Assembly: GCA_947632045.1 (NCBI GenBank)
Contig: CANRNQ010000008.1
Coordinates: 1 to 64,000, forward strand
From: an uncultured Clostridia bacterium
GTDB lineage: Bacteria; Bacillota; Clostridia; Oscillospirales; Acutalibacteraceae
DNA length: 64,000 nucleotides
Direction: 5' to 3'
The translations under genes were made by a program, and so were the position numbers. Every line of letters starts with the position of its first letter. Position 1 is the first letter of the stretch. Below, piece by piece: positions 43,165 to 51,906 of this stretch. Under the pieces are notes generated by a model. That model was not told the DNA's origin, ran no database searches, and was given only the letters and a program-made list of their open reading frames with translations.

Positions 43165-44523
43165 TTACATTCCCATAGGGTTCATCGGGCCGCCAAGACC
43201 GGGAAGTCCGCCCTTGAACATTCTCCTTTTCTTGCCCTTGCCGTTGAACTGCTTCATCATCTTCTGCATCTGTTCAAACTGCTTTATAAGACGGTTTACG
43301 TCCTCGACCTTCATTCCGCAGCCCGAGGCAATCCTCTTTTTGCGCGAGGCGTTCATAATATCCGGCTTTTCGCGCTCCTCGCGGGTCATAGACAGGATTA
43401 TTGCGGCGTTTCTGTCCATAATCCTGTCGTCTATATCAATGTCGTCGAGCTGCTTCGATATGCCGGGCAGCTTCGAAAGTATACCTTTTATAGGACCCAT
43501 TTTCTTTATCTGCATAAACTGGTCGAGCAAATCGTTATAGTCGAATTTGTTTTTTGCCATCTTTGCGGCGAGCTCCTCGGCCTTTTTCTGGTCAAGCTTG
43601 CTCTCGGCCTCCTCTATAAGAGTGAGAACGTCGCCCATGCCGAGTATGCGGCTCGCCATTCTGTCAGGGTGGAAAACCTCAAGGTCGCTGAGCTTTTCAC
43701 CGGTTCCGGCATACTTTATCGGCTTGCCGGTGACGGCTCTTACCGACAGAGCCGCGCCGCCTCTTGTGTCGCCGTCGAGCTTTGTCAGTATCACGCCGGA
43801 AATTTCAAGCAGGTCGTTAAAGTTCTTCGCCACGTTTACGGCGTCCTGACCGGTCATCGCGTCAACCACGAGGAAAATCTCGTTTGGATTGACCTCTCTC
43901 TTTATATTTTCAAGCTCCTTCATTAGAGCCTCGTCTATGTGAAGTCGTCCGGCTGTGTCGAGGATAACGATGTCGTTGCCGTAATCCCTCGCGTGTCTGA
44001 CCGCTTCCCTTGCGATTTTCACGGGATTTTCCGTTCCCATTTCAAAAACGGTCGCTCCCGCCTTTGAGCCGACCACCTTTAGCTGTTCGATGGCCGCGGG
44101 GCGGTAAACGTCGCAGGCGGCGAGCAATGGCCTGTGTCCCTGACCCTTGAGCATCATCGCGAGCTTTCCGGCGTGGGTCGTTTTTCCCGAGCCCTGAAGT
44201 CCGCAGAGCATTATAACCGTAGGCGGCTTCGACGCGGTCTGGAGCTTTGACTGCTGACCGCCCATTAGCTCTGTGAGCTCCTCGTTTACAATTTTTACTA
44301 CCATCTGCGCGGGAGTCAGGCTCTCCATAACGTCCGAGCCGACCGCCCTTTCTGTCACCTTAGCGGTGAAATCCTTGGCTACCTTGTAGTTTACGTCCGC
44401 CTCAAGAAGCGCAAGGCGAACCTCGCGCATGGCTTCCTTAACATCGCCTTCGGTCAGCTTGCCCTTTGAACGCAGCTTTTTAAACGCGTTGCTTAGCTTT
44501 TCAGACAATCCTTCAAATGCCAA
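43165..44523 (-). CDS. ffh: Signal recognition particle GTPase Ffh
   Basis: The NG domain has GLQGSGKTTHAGKLA, DTAGRLHIDE and LTKLDGD; the methionine-rich M domain at the C-terminus (MKQFNGKGKKRRM, MNPMGM end) binds 4.5S RNA and signal peptides. The family begins MAFEGLSEKL, which here requires TTG at 44523; GAAGGG stands nine bases before it. The ATG at 44532 has the site abutting it, so I favour the TTG. Confidence 0.96.
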   Translation of the reverse strand: MAFEGLSEKLSNAFKKLRSKGKLTEGDVKEAMREVRLALLEADVNYKVAKDFTAKVTERAVGSDVMESLTPAQMVVKIVNEELTELMGGQQSKLQTASKPPTVIMLCGLQGSGKTTHAGKLAMMLKGQGHRPLLAACDVYRPAAIEQLKVVGSKAGATVFEMGTENPVKIAREAVRHARDYGNDIVILDTAGRLHIDEALMKELENIKREVNPNEIFLVVDAMTGQDAVNVAKNFNDLLEISGVILTKLDGDTRGGAALSVRAVTGKPIKYAGTGEKLSDLEVFHPDRMASRILGMGDVLTLIEEAESKLDQKKAEELAAKMAKNKFDYNDLLDQFMQIKKMGPIKGILSKLPGISKQLDDIDIDDRIMDRNAAIILSMTREEREKPDIMNASRKKRIASGCGMKVEDVNRLIKQFEQMQKMMKQFNGKGKKRRMFKGGLPGLGGPMNPMGM

Positions 44524-44539
44524 GAAAATCATCCCTTCA

Positions 44540-44896
44540 TCATTGTTTTTCAAGCAGGGCGTCCGCGGCGTCTATGACCTCAGCCGCCCTTATCCGTATA
44601 TTCTCGCTGTCGCTCAGCTCATATATATCTGCGCCGAGCCGTTTTATCCTCTCAAGTCCGCTCATCATTCCTTCAAAGCGGCTGTAAAGTCCGAGCTTTT
44701 CCTCCATATCCAGTAAGGCGCTCTCCGTGCGCTTGATTATATCGCGCACCGCCTGACGGGTTATATTCATTTCCTGCGCTATTTCGGCAAGAGAGCAGTC
44801 GGCGTTGTAATAGCACTCGACCGCCGTCCTCTGCTTTTCGGATAGCAGCTCGCCGTAAAAATCGAGCAGGAGAGAGATTTTGTAGTCCTTTTCCAT
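44540..44896 (-). CDS. ylxM: YlxM/p13-like helix-turn-helix protein (UPF0122)
   Basis: 118 residues with a sigma-region-4-like helix-turn-helix (SLAEIAQEMNITRQAVRDII). It is the usual partner upstream of ffh and is thought to modulate SRP function or expression. The C-terminal half is helical. Spacing to ffh is 16 bases. Confidence 0.92.
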   Translation of the reverse strand: MEKDYKISLLLDFYGELLSEKQRTAVECYYNADCSLAEIAQEMNITRQAVRDIIKRTESALLDMEEKLGLYSRFEGMMSGLERIKRLGADIYELSDSENIRIRAAEVIDAADALLEKQ

Positions 44897-45010
44897 AGCA
44901 CATCCGTCCTGCTGTAAAGTTTTTTCCTTTACACCTGTGTTATTGTACTATATCCGCGCCCGATTGTCAACCTAAAATTTATTTTTCCCGTACCGAGTCA
45001 TCGTAAGCGT

Positions 45011-45475
45011 TCATATGTGAATTATGTTCGTCATTATTCCCTTGTCCGTTATGTCTATTATCCCGTAGCTCGACATCCAGCCGTGAATACTGCCGGGATT
45101 CATAATGTATAAGCCGTCCTCGTACTCGTTGAGCGCATTGTGCGTGTGGCCGAACAGAAGAATGTCGGCTCCTCTACGCCGCGCCTCGTTCTTTATCATG
45201 GAATATCCGCTCTTTACGCTGTAGGCGTGTCCGTGCGTATACATAATTTTTTTGCCGCCGAGAGTTATTGTTTCCTCAATCGGCAGAGTTGAGCCCCAGT
45301 CGCAGTTTCCCTTGACGCTGTAAACCGCCTTGTCGGGAAAGTCGCGGCGAAGATTTTCCGACTCCCGCTCTCCGTCGCCGCAGTGTATTATGACCTCCGC
45401 GTCCATATGCGCGAGCACAGCGTTTCTCACCGAGTTATAGTCGCCATGCGAATCCGAGATAACCAAAATTCTCAA
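45011..45475 (-). CDS. YfcE-type metallophosphoesterase
   Basis: A compact phosphodiesterase of 154 residues with all metal motifs: ISDSHGD, IHCGDGE, VKGNCDWG, THGHAY and GHTHNA. Members cleave phosphodiesters such as bis-p-nitrophenyl phosphate; the natural substrate is uncertain. The start is TTG with AGGAGG before it. Confidence 0.9.
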   Translation of the reverse strand: MRILVISDSHGDYNSVRNAVLAHMDAEVIIHCGDGERESENLRRDFPDKAVYSVKGNCDWGSTLPIEETITLGGKKIMYTHGHAYSVKSGYSMIKNEARRRGADILLFGHTHNALNEYEDGLYIMNPGSIHGWMSSYGIIDITDKGIMTNIIHI

Positions 45476-45790
45476 GGCTACGCCTCCTTATTACAGCTTA
45501 AAAGTAAAATAGTATTTAATCCTAACGAAAAAGTATTTTTTCTGTCAAAATCGGGCTTATCGCGAAGCAGAATATTCATCATTATTCTACTATACAAATG
45601 AAAAAAATCAAGCGTTAATTTGTCAAAATTTTGACTGAATGTAAACAAGGATTATTGTTGCTTGTTTCAGCTCGGAGCCGATTTTTATATTATACTTGCA
45701 CGCAGCTAATAAAAGACGGGGCGCGCCGTTATTTTTTTCAATCTGCGCTCATATACATTTGTTAAAGTTCTATTTTCAGGTGGTGTTCTT
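45476..45790. promoter_or_regulatory. Divergent control region
   Basis: This AT-rich region lies between divergent genes. A TATTAT-like -10 near 45687-45697 points right towards the small-gene cluster. No ORF and no strong hairpin are seen. Confidence 0.35.
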
Positions 45791-46039
45791 TTGAATAATA
45801 ACAACAATTTTGACGAATTACTCAGACGCGCCGGCGAAAGCATGGGGACCTCTCCAGATAAGCTTGAACAGGCGGCAAAAGACGGCAAGCTCGGCGGCTT
45901 GCTGAAGGGTATGGACAAAAATACGCTTACACAGGTTGAAAAAATACTGAAGGACAGAGAACAGACGGAAAAAATACTTAATTCGCCGCAGGCGCAGGAG
46001 CTGATGAAAAAGCTGAAAAAGAAAAGAGGGAGCGACTAA
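45791..46039 (+). CDS. Small conserved-type hypothetical protein, cluster gene 1
   Basis: 82 residues beginning with Asn-rich MNNNNNFDELLRRAG and ending in a lysine cluster. Helical, soluble and without a signal peptide. The start is TTG preceded by AGGTGGTG. It is followed without a gap by two more small genes. I recognise no domain. A helix of 'LEQAAKDGKLGGLLKGM' type suggests a small assembly or DNA-associated protein, but this is not evidence of function. Confidence 0.65.
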   Translation: MNNNNNFDELLRRAGESMGTSPDKLEQAAKDGKLGGLLKGMDKNTLTQVEKILKDREQTEKILNSPQAQELMKKLKKKRGSD

Positions 46040-46411
46040 GTGGACGATTTTTCCGACCAAATATCAAAGATATTGAACGACCCGCAGGCAATGGAGCAAA
46101 TCAAGAGTATGGCGGGAATGCTCGGCGCACAGCAAGGCCATGAGCCGCCGCAGCCGCCTCCTCAGCCGCAGGCGCCGCAATATGGCTCTGCAAACGGCGG
46201 CAATATGATCTCGCCGGAGATGCTCGGCGCTATGAGCAGGATTATGCCGCTTTTGTCCGAGTACAAAAGGGAGGATAACGGCACGCGGCTTTTGGCGGCG
46301 CTGCGCCCGTTTTTGAGCCGCGACAAGCAAAAGAAGCTTGACGAGGCGACAAGAATGCTTCAAATGATGCGTTTTTTGCCGATGATAACGAAGCTCGGCG
46401 GAATGGGGTGA
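46040..46411 (+). CDS. Small hypothetical protein, cluster gene 2
   Basis: 123 residues, start GTG with GAGGGAG upstream. The N-terminus DDFSDQISKILNDPQAMEQI parallels the NSPQAQELM part of gene 1. A Pro/Gln linker follows, then a helical region with LLAALRPFLSRDKQKKLDEA. No membrane segment. The shared 'P-Q-A' helix suggests genes 1 and 2 are distant relatives or partners. Confidence 0.6.
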   Translation: MDDFSDQISKILNDPQAMEQIKSMAGMLGAQQGHEPPQPPPQPQAPQYGSANGGNMISPEMLGAMSRIMPLLSEYKREDNGTRLLAALRPFLSRDKQKKLDEATRMLQMMRFLPMITKLGGMG

Positions 46412-46412
46412 T

Positions 46413-46775
46413 ATGATGCCGCAGAATATCAGCGACCCGATGCAGCGCGAGGCTGTCAGGCGAATGCAGGAGCTGCACGGCAGGGCGACAAAAAGGCCGC
46501 CTGAAAGGCAGCCGGAGAATAAGGAAAACGAAAGAGATGAAGCGCCTAAGGAAAACGTCGGGAAGGAGCTTGATGGTAGTCTTATCGGCGGAGGCGATAT
46601 CGAGCCGAAACCGCCGCAAGGTGAGAAGCCATTTTCGCCGGGAGCTTTTCCGGCGGAGCTGAAAAATCTGCTTGAGGATCGCGACCAAGGTCTTATTCTG
46701 ATACTGATAATTCTCCTTATGGGGGAGCAAAGCGATACCAGTCTTCTTATGGCTCTCGTGTATTTGATTTTGTGA
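46413..46775 (+). CDS. Small membrane-anchored hypothetical protein, cluster gene 3
   Basis: 120 residues: a charged, proline-rich soluble part (PPERQPENKENERDE) and a C-terminal hydrophobic segment (LILILIILLMGEQSDTSLLM) that could anchor it in the membrane. It follows gene 2 by one base. No family recognised. The three-gene set may form one membrane-linked complex. Confidence 0.6.
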   Translation: MMPQNISDPMQREAVRRMQELHGRATKRPPERQPENKENERDEAPKENVGKELDGSLIGGGDIEPKPPQGEKPFSPGAFPAELKNLLEDRDQGLILILIILLMGEQSDTSLLMALVYLIL

Positions 46776-46837
46776 GGCTCGCTTTTGGGGGCGGCGGCCG
46801 ATTGCCCGCTCATAGTTATAGCGGGGCGGGATAGAGC

Positions 46838-46974
46838 CGGGCGGCGACCGTTCCGCGCCTTCGGCGCGGAACCGAAAAACGCGGCGGGCGGGGCAGCAGG
46901 CAGCATTTCTCAGGCAAATCCCTGCCCCCGCCGCGTTTTTCCGCGCGGCTGCGCCGCGCGGGTCGCCGCCCGAA
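46838..46974 (+). repeat. Nested palindromic repeat, copy 6
   Basis: Outer stem CGGGCGGCGACC/GGTCGCCGCCCG; variable arm GTTCCGCGCC..GGCGCGGAAC; inner stem AAAAACGCGGCGGG/CCCGCCGCGTTTTT; GC arm GCGCGGCTGCGCCGCGC. Outer complementary flanks GGCTCG/CGAGCC and GGCGGCGGC/GCCGCCGC are also present. Confidence 0.87.
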
Positions 46975-47109
46975 ACATACCTCTCAGGCACAAAGCGTAA
47001 ACGAGCCGCCGCAAAGCGCCATAAATTTTTTTAAATATTCATGCCTTTGTAATTTATTTTCTCCGAAAATGTGTTATAATATAGAAAATAAATTATCGGA
47101 GGAAGAACA

Positions 47110-47622
47110 ATGAATAGAAAAATAATCGCCCTGCTGCTTGGCGGGTTTATGCTCGCGGGATTGCTCGCGGGCTGCTCAAACACTGATAACGGATCCTCGT
47201 CGCCGGATAAGCAAGGCTCGTCTGAGAGCGAGAGCTACGACCTTTCGGCTGAGATGAAAAAGATGACCGATCAGCTTACTAAGACGGACGATTCGGCAAA
47301 CATCGACCTTGATACCCTCAACAACTTTTTCTCGTCCGTCGCAAAGGCGAAGTACACGGTGCGCGGAGTGGCGTCAAATTACAACTGCGACGAGTACAAC
47401 GGCTACACAATAGCCATGGTAACTCTGACAAACAACGACGTTAAATACATGGTAAGCCTTGCGGAGAAGGACGAAACGATAAAAGACGGAGAATACTTAG
47501 AGGTTCAAGGCGTTCTCGGCACAGGCATATCGGCAGATATGCAGCAGGGATATGCGACGTTTTCGCTTTCAAAGGCGGAGATATTGGATCGCGGCGACGC
47601 GGTAAAGACAAAGATGAAATAA
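47110..47622 (+). CDS. Secreted lipoprotein with a possible OB-fold domain
   Basis: A lipobox (LLAGCS) at about residues 19-24 follows a hydrophobic signal. A Ser-rich linker leads to a C-terminal region with YTVRGVASNYNCDEYNGYT and YLEVQGVLGTG, a pattern like the small tRNA_anti-like OB fold seen in secreted Firmicute proteins. The function is unknown. GGAGGAAG precedes the ATG and a terminator follows immediately. Confidence 0.8.
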   Translation: MNRKIIALLLGGFMLAGLLAGCSNTDNGSSSPDKQGSSESESYDLSAEMKKMTDQLTKTDDSANIDLDTLNNFFSSVAKAKYTVRGVASNYNCDEYNGYTIAMVTLTNNDVKYMVSLAEKDETIKDGEYLEVQGVLGTGISADMQQGYATFSLSKAEILDRGDAVKTKMK

Positions 47623-47631
47623 ATTACATAT

Positions 47632-47656
47632 TCCCGCGCTCGGAGCGCGGGATTTT
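47632..47656 (+). terminator. Terminator of the lipoprotein gene
   Basis: CCCGCGCTC GGA GCGCGGG hairpin followed by ATTTTC. Confidence 0.75.
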
Positions 47657-47875
47657 CTTCGTTAATTTTCGACAAAAAACGCGCTAAAAAGGTTGACATT
47701 TATGCGGGCATATAATAAAATAATTTAGTATAATCCGGTCGTAAGCTGCAAAAAACTCTTGGGGGTAAGCGCAGTCGAGGCTTGATTAAGCGGAATTAAC
47801 AAATCCCGCAGCAATAAAAAGGTGTTCAGCAAGCGGCGGCTTGCGAATACCGCAAAGGAAAGAGAGGCAGTTATT

Positions 47876-48685
47876 ATGGACGATTTTTCAAGTATAATTG
47901 AAGTATTTGAAGATCTCGGCAAGGGCAACGCTTCTTTGGGTATAGCGATAGCCATTGTGGGAATCCTTATCTGCGTTATGGGCGTAATCGCGTTGGTAGT
48001 AAGCATCGTGCTTGGCGTAAAGTACTACAAGTACAACCGGCGTGAAAACAGCGCTCATCTCACGGGCGAGGAAACCGCAAGGAGGATCCTTGACCAAAAC
48101 GGCTTGCAGAACATCAAGGTTAAGTCGGTCGGCTCAATGCTGTTCGGCAACAGCTACAGCCACTATTTTAAAAAGGTAAGGCTTAGAAGGCGCACAAAGG
48201 GAAAAACAAGCGTAGCCGCGCTCGCTATGGGCGCGCAGAAATCCGCGCTTGCGGTTCTCGATAAAGAGGGCGATCCGGATATGAGAAAGCGCGTAAGGCT
48301 TTCCCCGTTTATAACGCTCGGACCGTTGGCGTTTATCCCGCTCATCGTAATCGGAGTCGTTGTTGACATTTTTCTTCTCAATTCTCAGGGCTGGTTCTTG
48401 ATAGCGCTTATATGCATCGCGATGCTCTTCTATTTGTTTTCTCTGATTCTGTCTATTCTGACATTGAAAACCGAGAAAAAAGCCCAGCAGAGGGCATATG
48501 AGCTTCTCCGCGCCGGAGGAATGGCGACTGAGCAGGAGATAGAAGACTTAAAGAAGCTCTTTAAGCTCTATAATATCCAATACATAAACGATATTATAAT
48601 CTCGGCTCTCGAACTGCTTTATTACGTTTTGCAGATAGTTGCCGCAGCTCAGGGCGGAAGCAGCAGCAGCTCGTCAAACAACTGA
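47876..48685 (+). CDS. YugP-like membrane protein lacking the zinc-protease motif
   Basis: 269 residues with a transmembrane segment at about 18-40 and two near 145-200. The segment LTGEETARRILDQNGLQNIKV closely follows the YugP-type zinc peptidases. In those enzymes a HEAGHA motif comes about 40 residues later; here the matching place reads ALAMGAQKSALAVLD with no histidine. The downstream hydrophobic architecture is retained. It is therefore probably a non-catalytic relative. The tail is a poly-serine stretch. Start at ATG 47876 (GAGAGG upstream), not the GTG at 47822. Confidence 0.72.
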   Translation: MDDFSSIIEVFEDLGKGNASLGIAIAIVGILICVMGVIALVVSIVLGVKYYKYNRRENSAHLTGEETARRILDQNGLQNIKVKSVGSMLFGNSYSHYFKKVRLRRRTKGKTSVAALAMGAQKSALAVLDKEGDPDMRKRVRLSPFITLGPLAFIPLIVIGVVVDIFLLNSQGWFLIALICIAMLFYLFSLILSILTLKTEKKAQQRAYELLRAGGMATEQEIEDLKKLFKLYNIQYINDIIISALELLYYVLQIVAAAQGGSSSSSSNN

Positions 48686-48738
48686 TGGCAGTAAAACAAA
48701 CCGCTTAGAAAAAAATAAAGATAAAAAATGAAAAGCAA

Positions 48739-48778
48739 AGCTCCCGAACAGACTGAATTTCCGTTCGGGAGCTCTTTT
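48739..48778. terminator. Bidirectional terminator between convergent genes
   Basis: The 11-bp perfect stem AGCTCCCGAAC/GTTCGGGAGCT is followed by CTTTTA on the plus strand and an A/T-rich run on the minus strand. Confidence 0.82.
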
Positions 48779-48810
48779 ATATTTGTGCAAGAGAGTCGCG
48801 CTGCGAACCG

Positions 48811-51558
48811 TTATGCGGCGCTCTGCCCGGAAGCTATTTCATTGTAATCTACGGTAAACACTCTGTCCTCGGTTATCGGCCCACTATATATTTGCCGCAG
48901 CAAACCCATGGGACCGGCTGTGTCGTCCTCTATCCAGATTATAATAGACGAAATATCCATCGGGTAAAAGTATCCTTTGGCTGTTCCGCTGTTATCGCTT
49001 GTGCTCTTACACTCTACGGTTCTTCCGGTGTCGGGATCTGTCTGAGCCACAACTCCTGCCCATACGCAGTCATCGGGCGCGTTTTGCAGGACGATATCAA
49101 CCGCTATCGCTCCGTCGGGCTTTTCATAGCCGTCCCATGAGGTCGTGTCGTTGTCGAGCTGAGCCTTGTCGAAGATGGCGTTTACCGTGTCGATGTATTG
49201 CGACAGGCCGTTGCGCTTGAGCGAGTAGTCTACAAGTCCGGCAACCTCCCTGTATCTGCTTTTCGGCGTGAGAAGATACAGAGTGTCCTTCCAGACCTTG
49301 AAATTATCCGCTATGCTTATTCCGCTTTGCGACATTTGATAGCACACATAGGAGAGAACGGAATTATTCGTGTGTACTCCGCCGTGGTCGTCTACGGTCC
49401 CGCTCGGGAAGCGCGAATTCATTTCATAGAAGACGTCGCCCACAAACTCGGGCTGAGCAAACATATGCGGATTAGCCATAGAGCGTATCGGCGTTCCCGA
49501 CTGCTCGCTTATATACCAGTTTACAAAATCGGAATTGTCCGGCTCTAATTGCATCTCAATGAGATTTCCGAGTATATCGGCATATCCTTCCTCAACCGCG
49601 CCGGTGTCGTTGAGGTAAGCTCCGGAATCGTTATACGACTTTCTTATTCCGTGAGAGAACTCGTGTGCGGCAACGTCAAGAGATGTGCTTATTGGGTAGC
49701 TGCTGAACGCAAAGCAGCCAAATCCGCTGAAGGTTGACAAAAAGCCGGCGTTGTTCTGCTCCATTCCGCCTATCGAGTAACCGAAGCCTACGGCTATCGG
49801 TATACCGTTGCCGTCGAGAGAGTCGATGCCGTGAGCCTTATAAAAGTCGTAAATCTTTCTCATGTTTTCAAAAGCGGTGACATATACCGGGTTGATATCG
49901 CCGCTGTTTTCAAAGGTGTAAACATAGAAATCGGGTACTACGGAGCCCGGGGTGTCAAAGTAAGTCTTTTGCGAGTCTACGCACAATATCTTTCTCTCCG
50001 TATCAACAAAGTAATAGCCCGACTCGTTCCTTGCCACAGGCAGTACGACCTCTTTGCCGAAGCTGTCGGTGAAGGTCATATTCTGAGTTTCAACGTTAAA
50101 GTAAACGTCGTTGTCATATTCGCCGCTGTCGGCGTCAATGCTCGATATCGACACTATATCGAGAACGTCGCCCTGTTGAACGCTTACAAACAGCTTAAAA
50201 TATTTGTTCATATCGGCGGACTGCTGGTCCTCGGTTTTGTTGCGCTGTAAATAAAACTCCCAGCATACGTTGTTATTATGTACGGATAGCTCCGACTCCT
50301 GTCCTATGTCAAGGAGAGTAAAGCCGTTCTGCTCGCTGTAATTCGCGGCAATCTCCCTTGCCTTCTCGGAGGATACATTTATATCGTCCTCGGAAACGTC
50401 CACCATTGTCGCGGTGGGGTCTATCGAGCTTGAAAGGCAGAGTGTGTTGCCGTCCTTGTCAACGCCTATCTTTATGAACGCGTCGGACACCGTTGCAAGC
50501 CCCTGCGTTTGCGCGAAGGTGTAATATGTATCACCGTTGTCCGTAACGTCGGTTCTTACGGGATTTATCGTTATAGGATTTCCATTTACATTCAGAAGCG
50601 TCTTAACCGCTTGGAAAGAGCTTATTGCGGTCTCCCAGTTGGTGACCTTGTAGTCCGTGTATCGTCCGTTTATGAACGACACCTCGTTTGAATCTCTGTA
50701 TCTGAGAACAGCCGCGTCGCCGTTGTTGAGAGCCTTTATATCAGCCTCGGTGTTGTCGTGTATCTCCGGCTGTTCGGGGAATTCCACCGTGAGGGTAACC
50801 GTTACAGTTTCACTGCCGAGTTCAAGCTCCAGCTTGTCCTCTATAACGGTATATGCGCTCTCGTCGGCGGCTTTTGCGCTCAGCATCGGCATTGATACCG
50901 CCAAAACGGACGAGGCGAGGGTGAAGCAGAGCATAATGGACATCATGCGCCTGTTCTTTTTTACTATCACGAGAACCGCCGATGCGGAAACGAGAAGTAC
51001 AGCGATGAGCAGTGCAATCACACCGAAGAATGAATCGTCGCCCGTGGCAATGGTGCTTTGCTGTACGGTCTTGCCGTCCGTGACGGTCGTACCGCCGGGT
51101 TTACTGTTGTCCTTGCTGTTATCCTTGCCGCTGTCGGACGGGGACGTTGAAGGCTGAGTCGGTTCGGGATTTGTCGCCGCGCTTTTCGTGGCGGGCTCCG
51201 TCGCGGCGGGAGTAGTGTCGGAGGCGGCCTCCGACTTCAGGGAAATGTTAGCCGTCAGGCTGTCGCTCTGTTCGGATTTTAGTGAAACGCCGGTTTTCTG
51301 AGTATCGCCGGAAAGCTCCGCGTTGTCGGAAACGGAGAGCTTGTAGTTTACGCCGTCTATGTCGTAATAGTTGGCGTTTTTGACCGTCGCGGTAACGGTC
51401 GCCCCGCTGTCTGTTTGAGAGTCCGCGGTGACCTCGCCGCTTATTCCGTAGGATACTGTCGCGGCGGAGGCCGTGGACATACCCGTGAAGAGCATAACGG
51501 AAACGAGAAGCAGAGAGGCTGCGAGCTTAGCCAATTTTGATTTTGCTTTTTTCGTCAT
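48811..51558 (-). CDS. M4 (thermolysin-family) metalloprotease fused to a surface-anchor module, copy A
   Basis: 915 residues. Layout: signal peptide (1-33); a beta-rich domain; a Thr/Pro/Ser linker; a TGDDSFFGVIAL...KKNRR segment (about 172-203) that looks like a C-terminal cell-wall-sorting signal; then a second signal-like stretch (MMSIMLCFTLASS... to SAKA); then a propeptide region with PepSY/FTP-type repeats; and the M4 domain with AAHEFSHGI near 630, EEGYADILG (third zinc ligand) and GGVHTNNSV. It would digest protein at the cell surface or outside. A downstream paralogue repeats the layout, so the fusion is not an assembly slip. Confidence 0.88.
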   Translation of the reverse strand: MTKKAKSKLAKLAASLLLVSVMLFTGMSTASAATVSYGISGEVTADSQTDSGATVTATVKNANYYDIDGVNYKLSVSDNAELSGDTQKTGVSLKSEQSDSLTANISLKSEAASDTTPAATEPATKSAATNPEPTQPSTSPSDSGKDNSKDNSKPGGTTVTDGKTVQQSTIATGDDSFFGVIALLIAVLLVSASAVLVIVKKNRRMMSIMLCFTLASSVLAVSMPMLSAKAADESAYTVIEDKLELELGSETVTVTLTVEFPEQPEIHDNTEADIKALNNGDAAVLRYRDSNEVSFINGRYTDYKVTNWETAISSFQAVKTLLNVNGNPITINPVRTDVTDNGDTYYTFAQTQGLATVSDAFIKIGVDKDGNTLCLSSSIDPTATMVDVSEDDINVSSEKAREIAANYSEQNGFTLLDIGQESELSVHNNNVCWEFYLQRNKTEDQQSADMNKYFKLFVSVQQGDVLDIVSISSIDADSGEYDNDVYFNVETQNMTFTDSFGKEVVLPVARNESGYYFVDTERKILCVDSQKTYFDTPGSVVPDFYVYTFENSGDINPVYVTAFENMRKIYDFYKAHGIDSLDGNGIPIAVGFGYSIGGMEQNNAGFLSTFSGFGCFAFSSYPISTSLDVAAHEFSHGIRKSYNDSGAYLNDTGAVEEGYADILGNLIEMQLEPDNSDFVNWYISEQSGTPIRSMANPHMFAQPEFVGDVFYEMNSRFPSGTVDDHGGVHTNNSVLSYVCYQMSQSGISIADNFKVWKDTLYLLTPKSRYREVAGLVDYSLKRNGLSQYIDTVNAIFDKAQLDNDTTSWDGYEKPDGAIAVDIVLQNAPDDCVWAGVVAQTDPDTGRTVECKSTSDNSGTAKGYFYPMDISSIIIWIEDDTAGPMGLLRQIYSGPITEDRVFTVDYNEIASGQSAA

Positions 51559-51906
51559 GTTTCTTTGATCGTCCTTTCAAAATTAATGAAAATCCGCAGT
51601 ATCACGGGCTTTTTGAGCGTGACGCTACGGTAAAATAATAACATAGTTTTAATATTGGGTCAATATTATGAAGGCTTTCGTGCTGTTTTTAGGCAGAGAA
51701 AAAATAATAGAAAAATATTGTGGATAATGAACAATATGTAGTCGTAACATTTATATATATATTGCGGTATAATATCAACCATAAGCCTTTTCTATAAGCT
51801 CCCTTGTACAACAATCCGCCCGGTAAGATTAAAAAAGACGGAGAACCGCCGCTGAAAAATAACAGCGGCGGCTCATATTGCTTTATATCTTTTACGCTAA
51901 TGCCGA
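51559..51906 (-). promoter_or_regulatory. Duplicated upstream region and terminator between the M4 genes
   Basis: Bases 51,559-51,790 carry the leader and promoter region of copy A and are nearly identical to 54,604-54,850 upstream of copy B. Copy B ends in a terminator at 51,831-51,874 (GAGCCGCCGCTG, loop, CAGCGGCGG, then CTTTTTT on the minus strand). An AT-rich palindromic stretch near 51,750 is shared with the other copy. Confidence 0.6.

Noticed and set aside
43054-43926. 290-residue plus-strand ORF
   Set aside because: It is antisense to ffh with no ribosome site and no recognisable motif.
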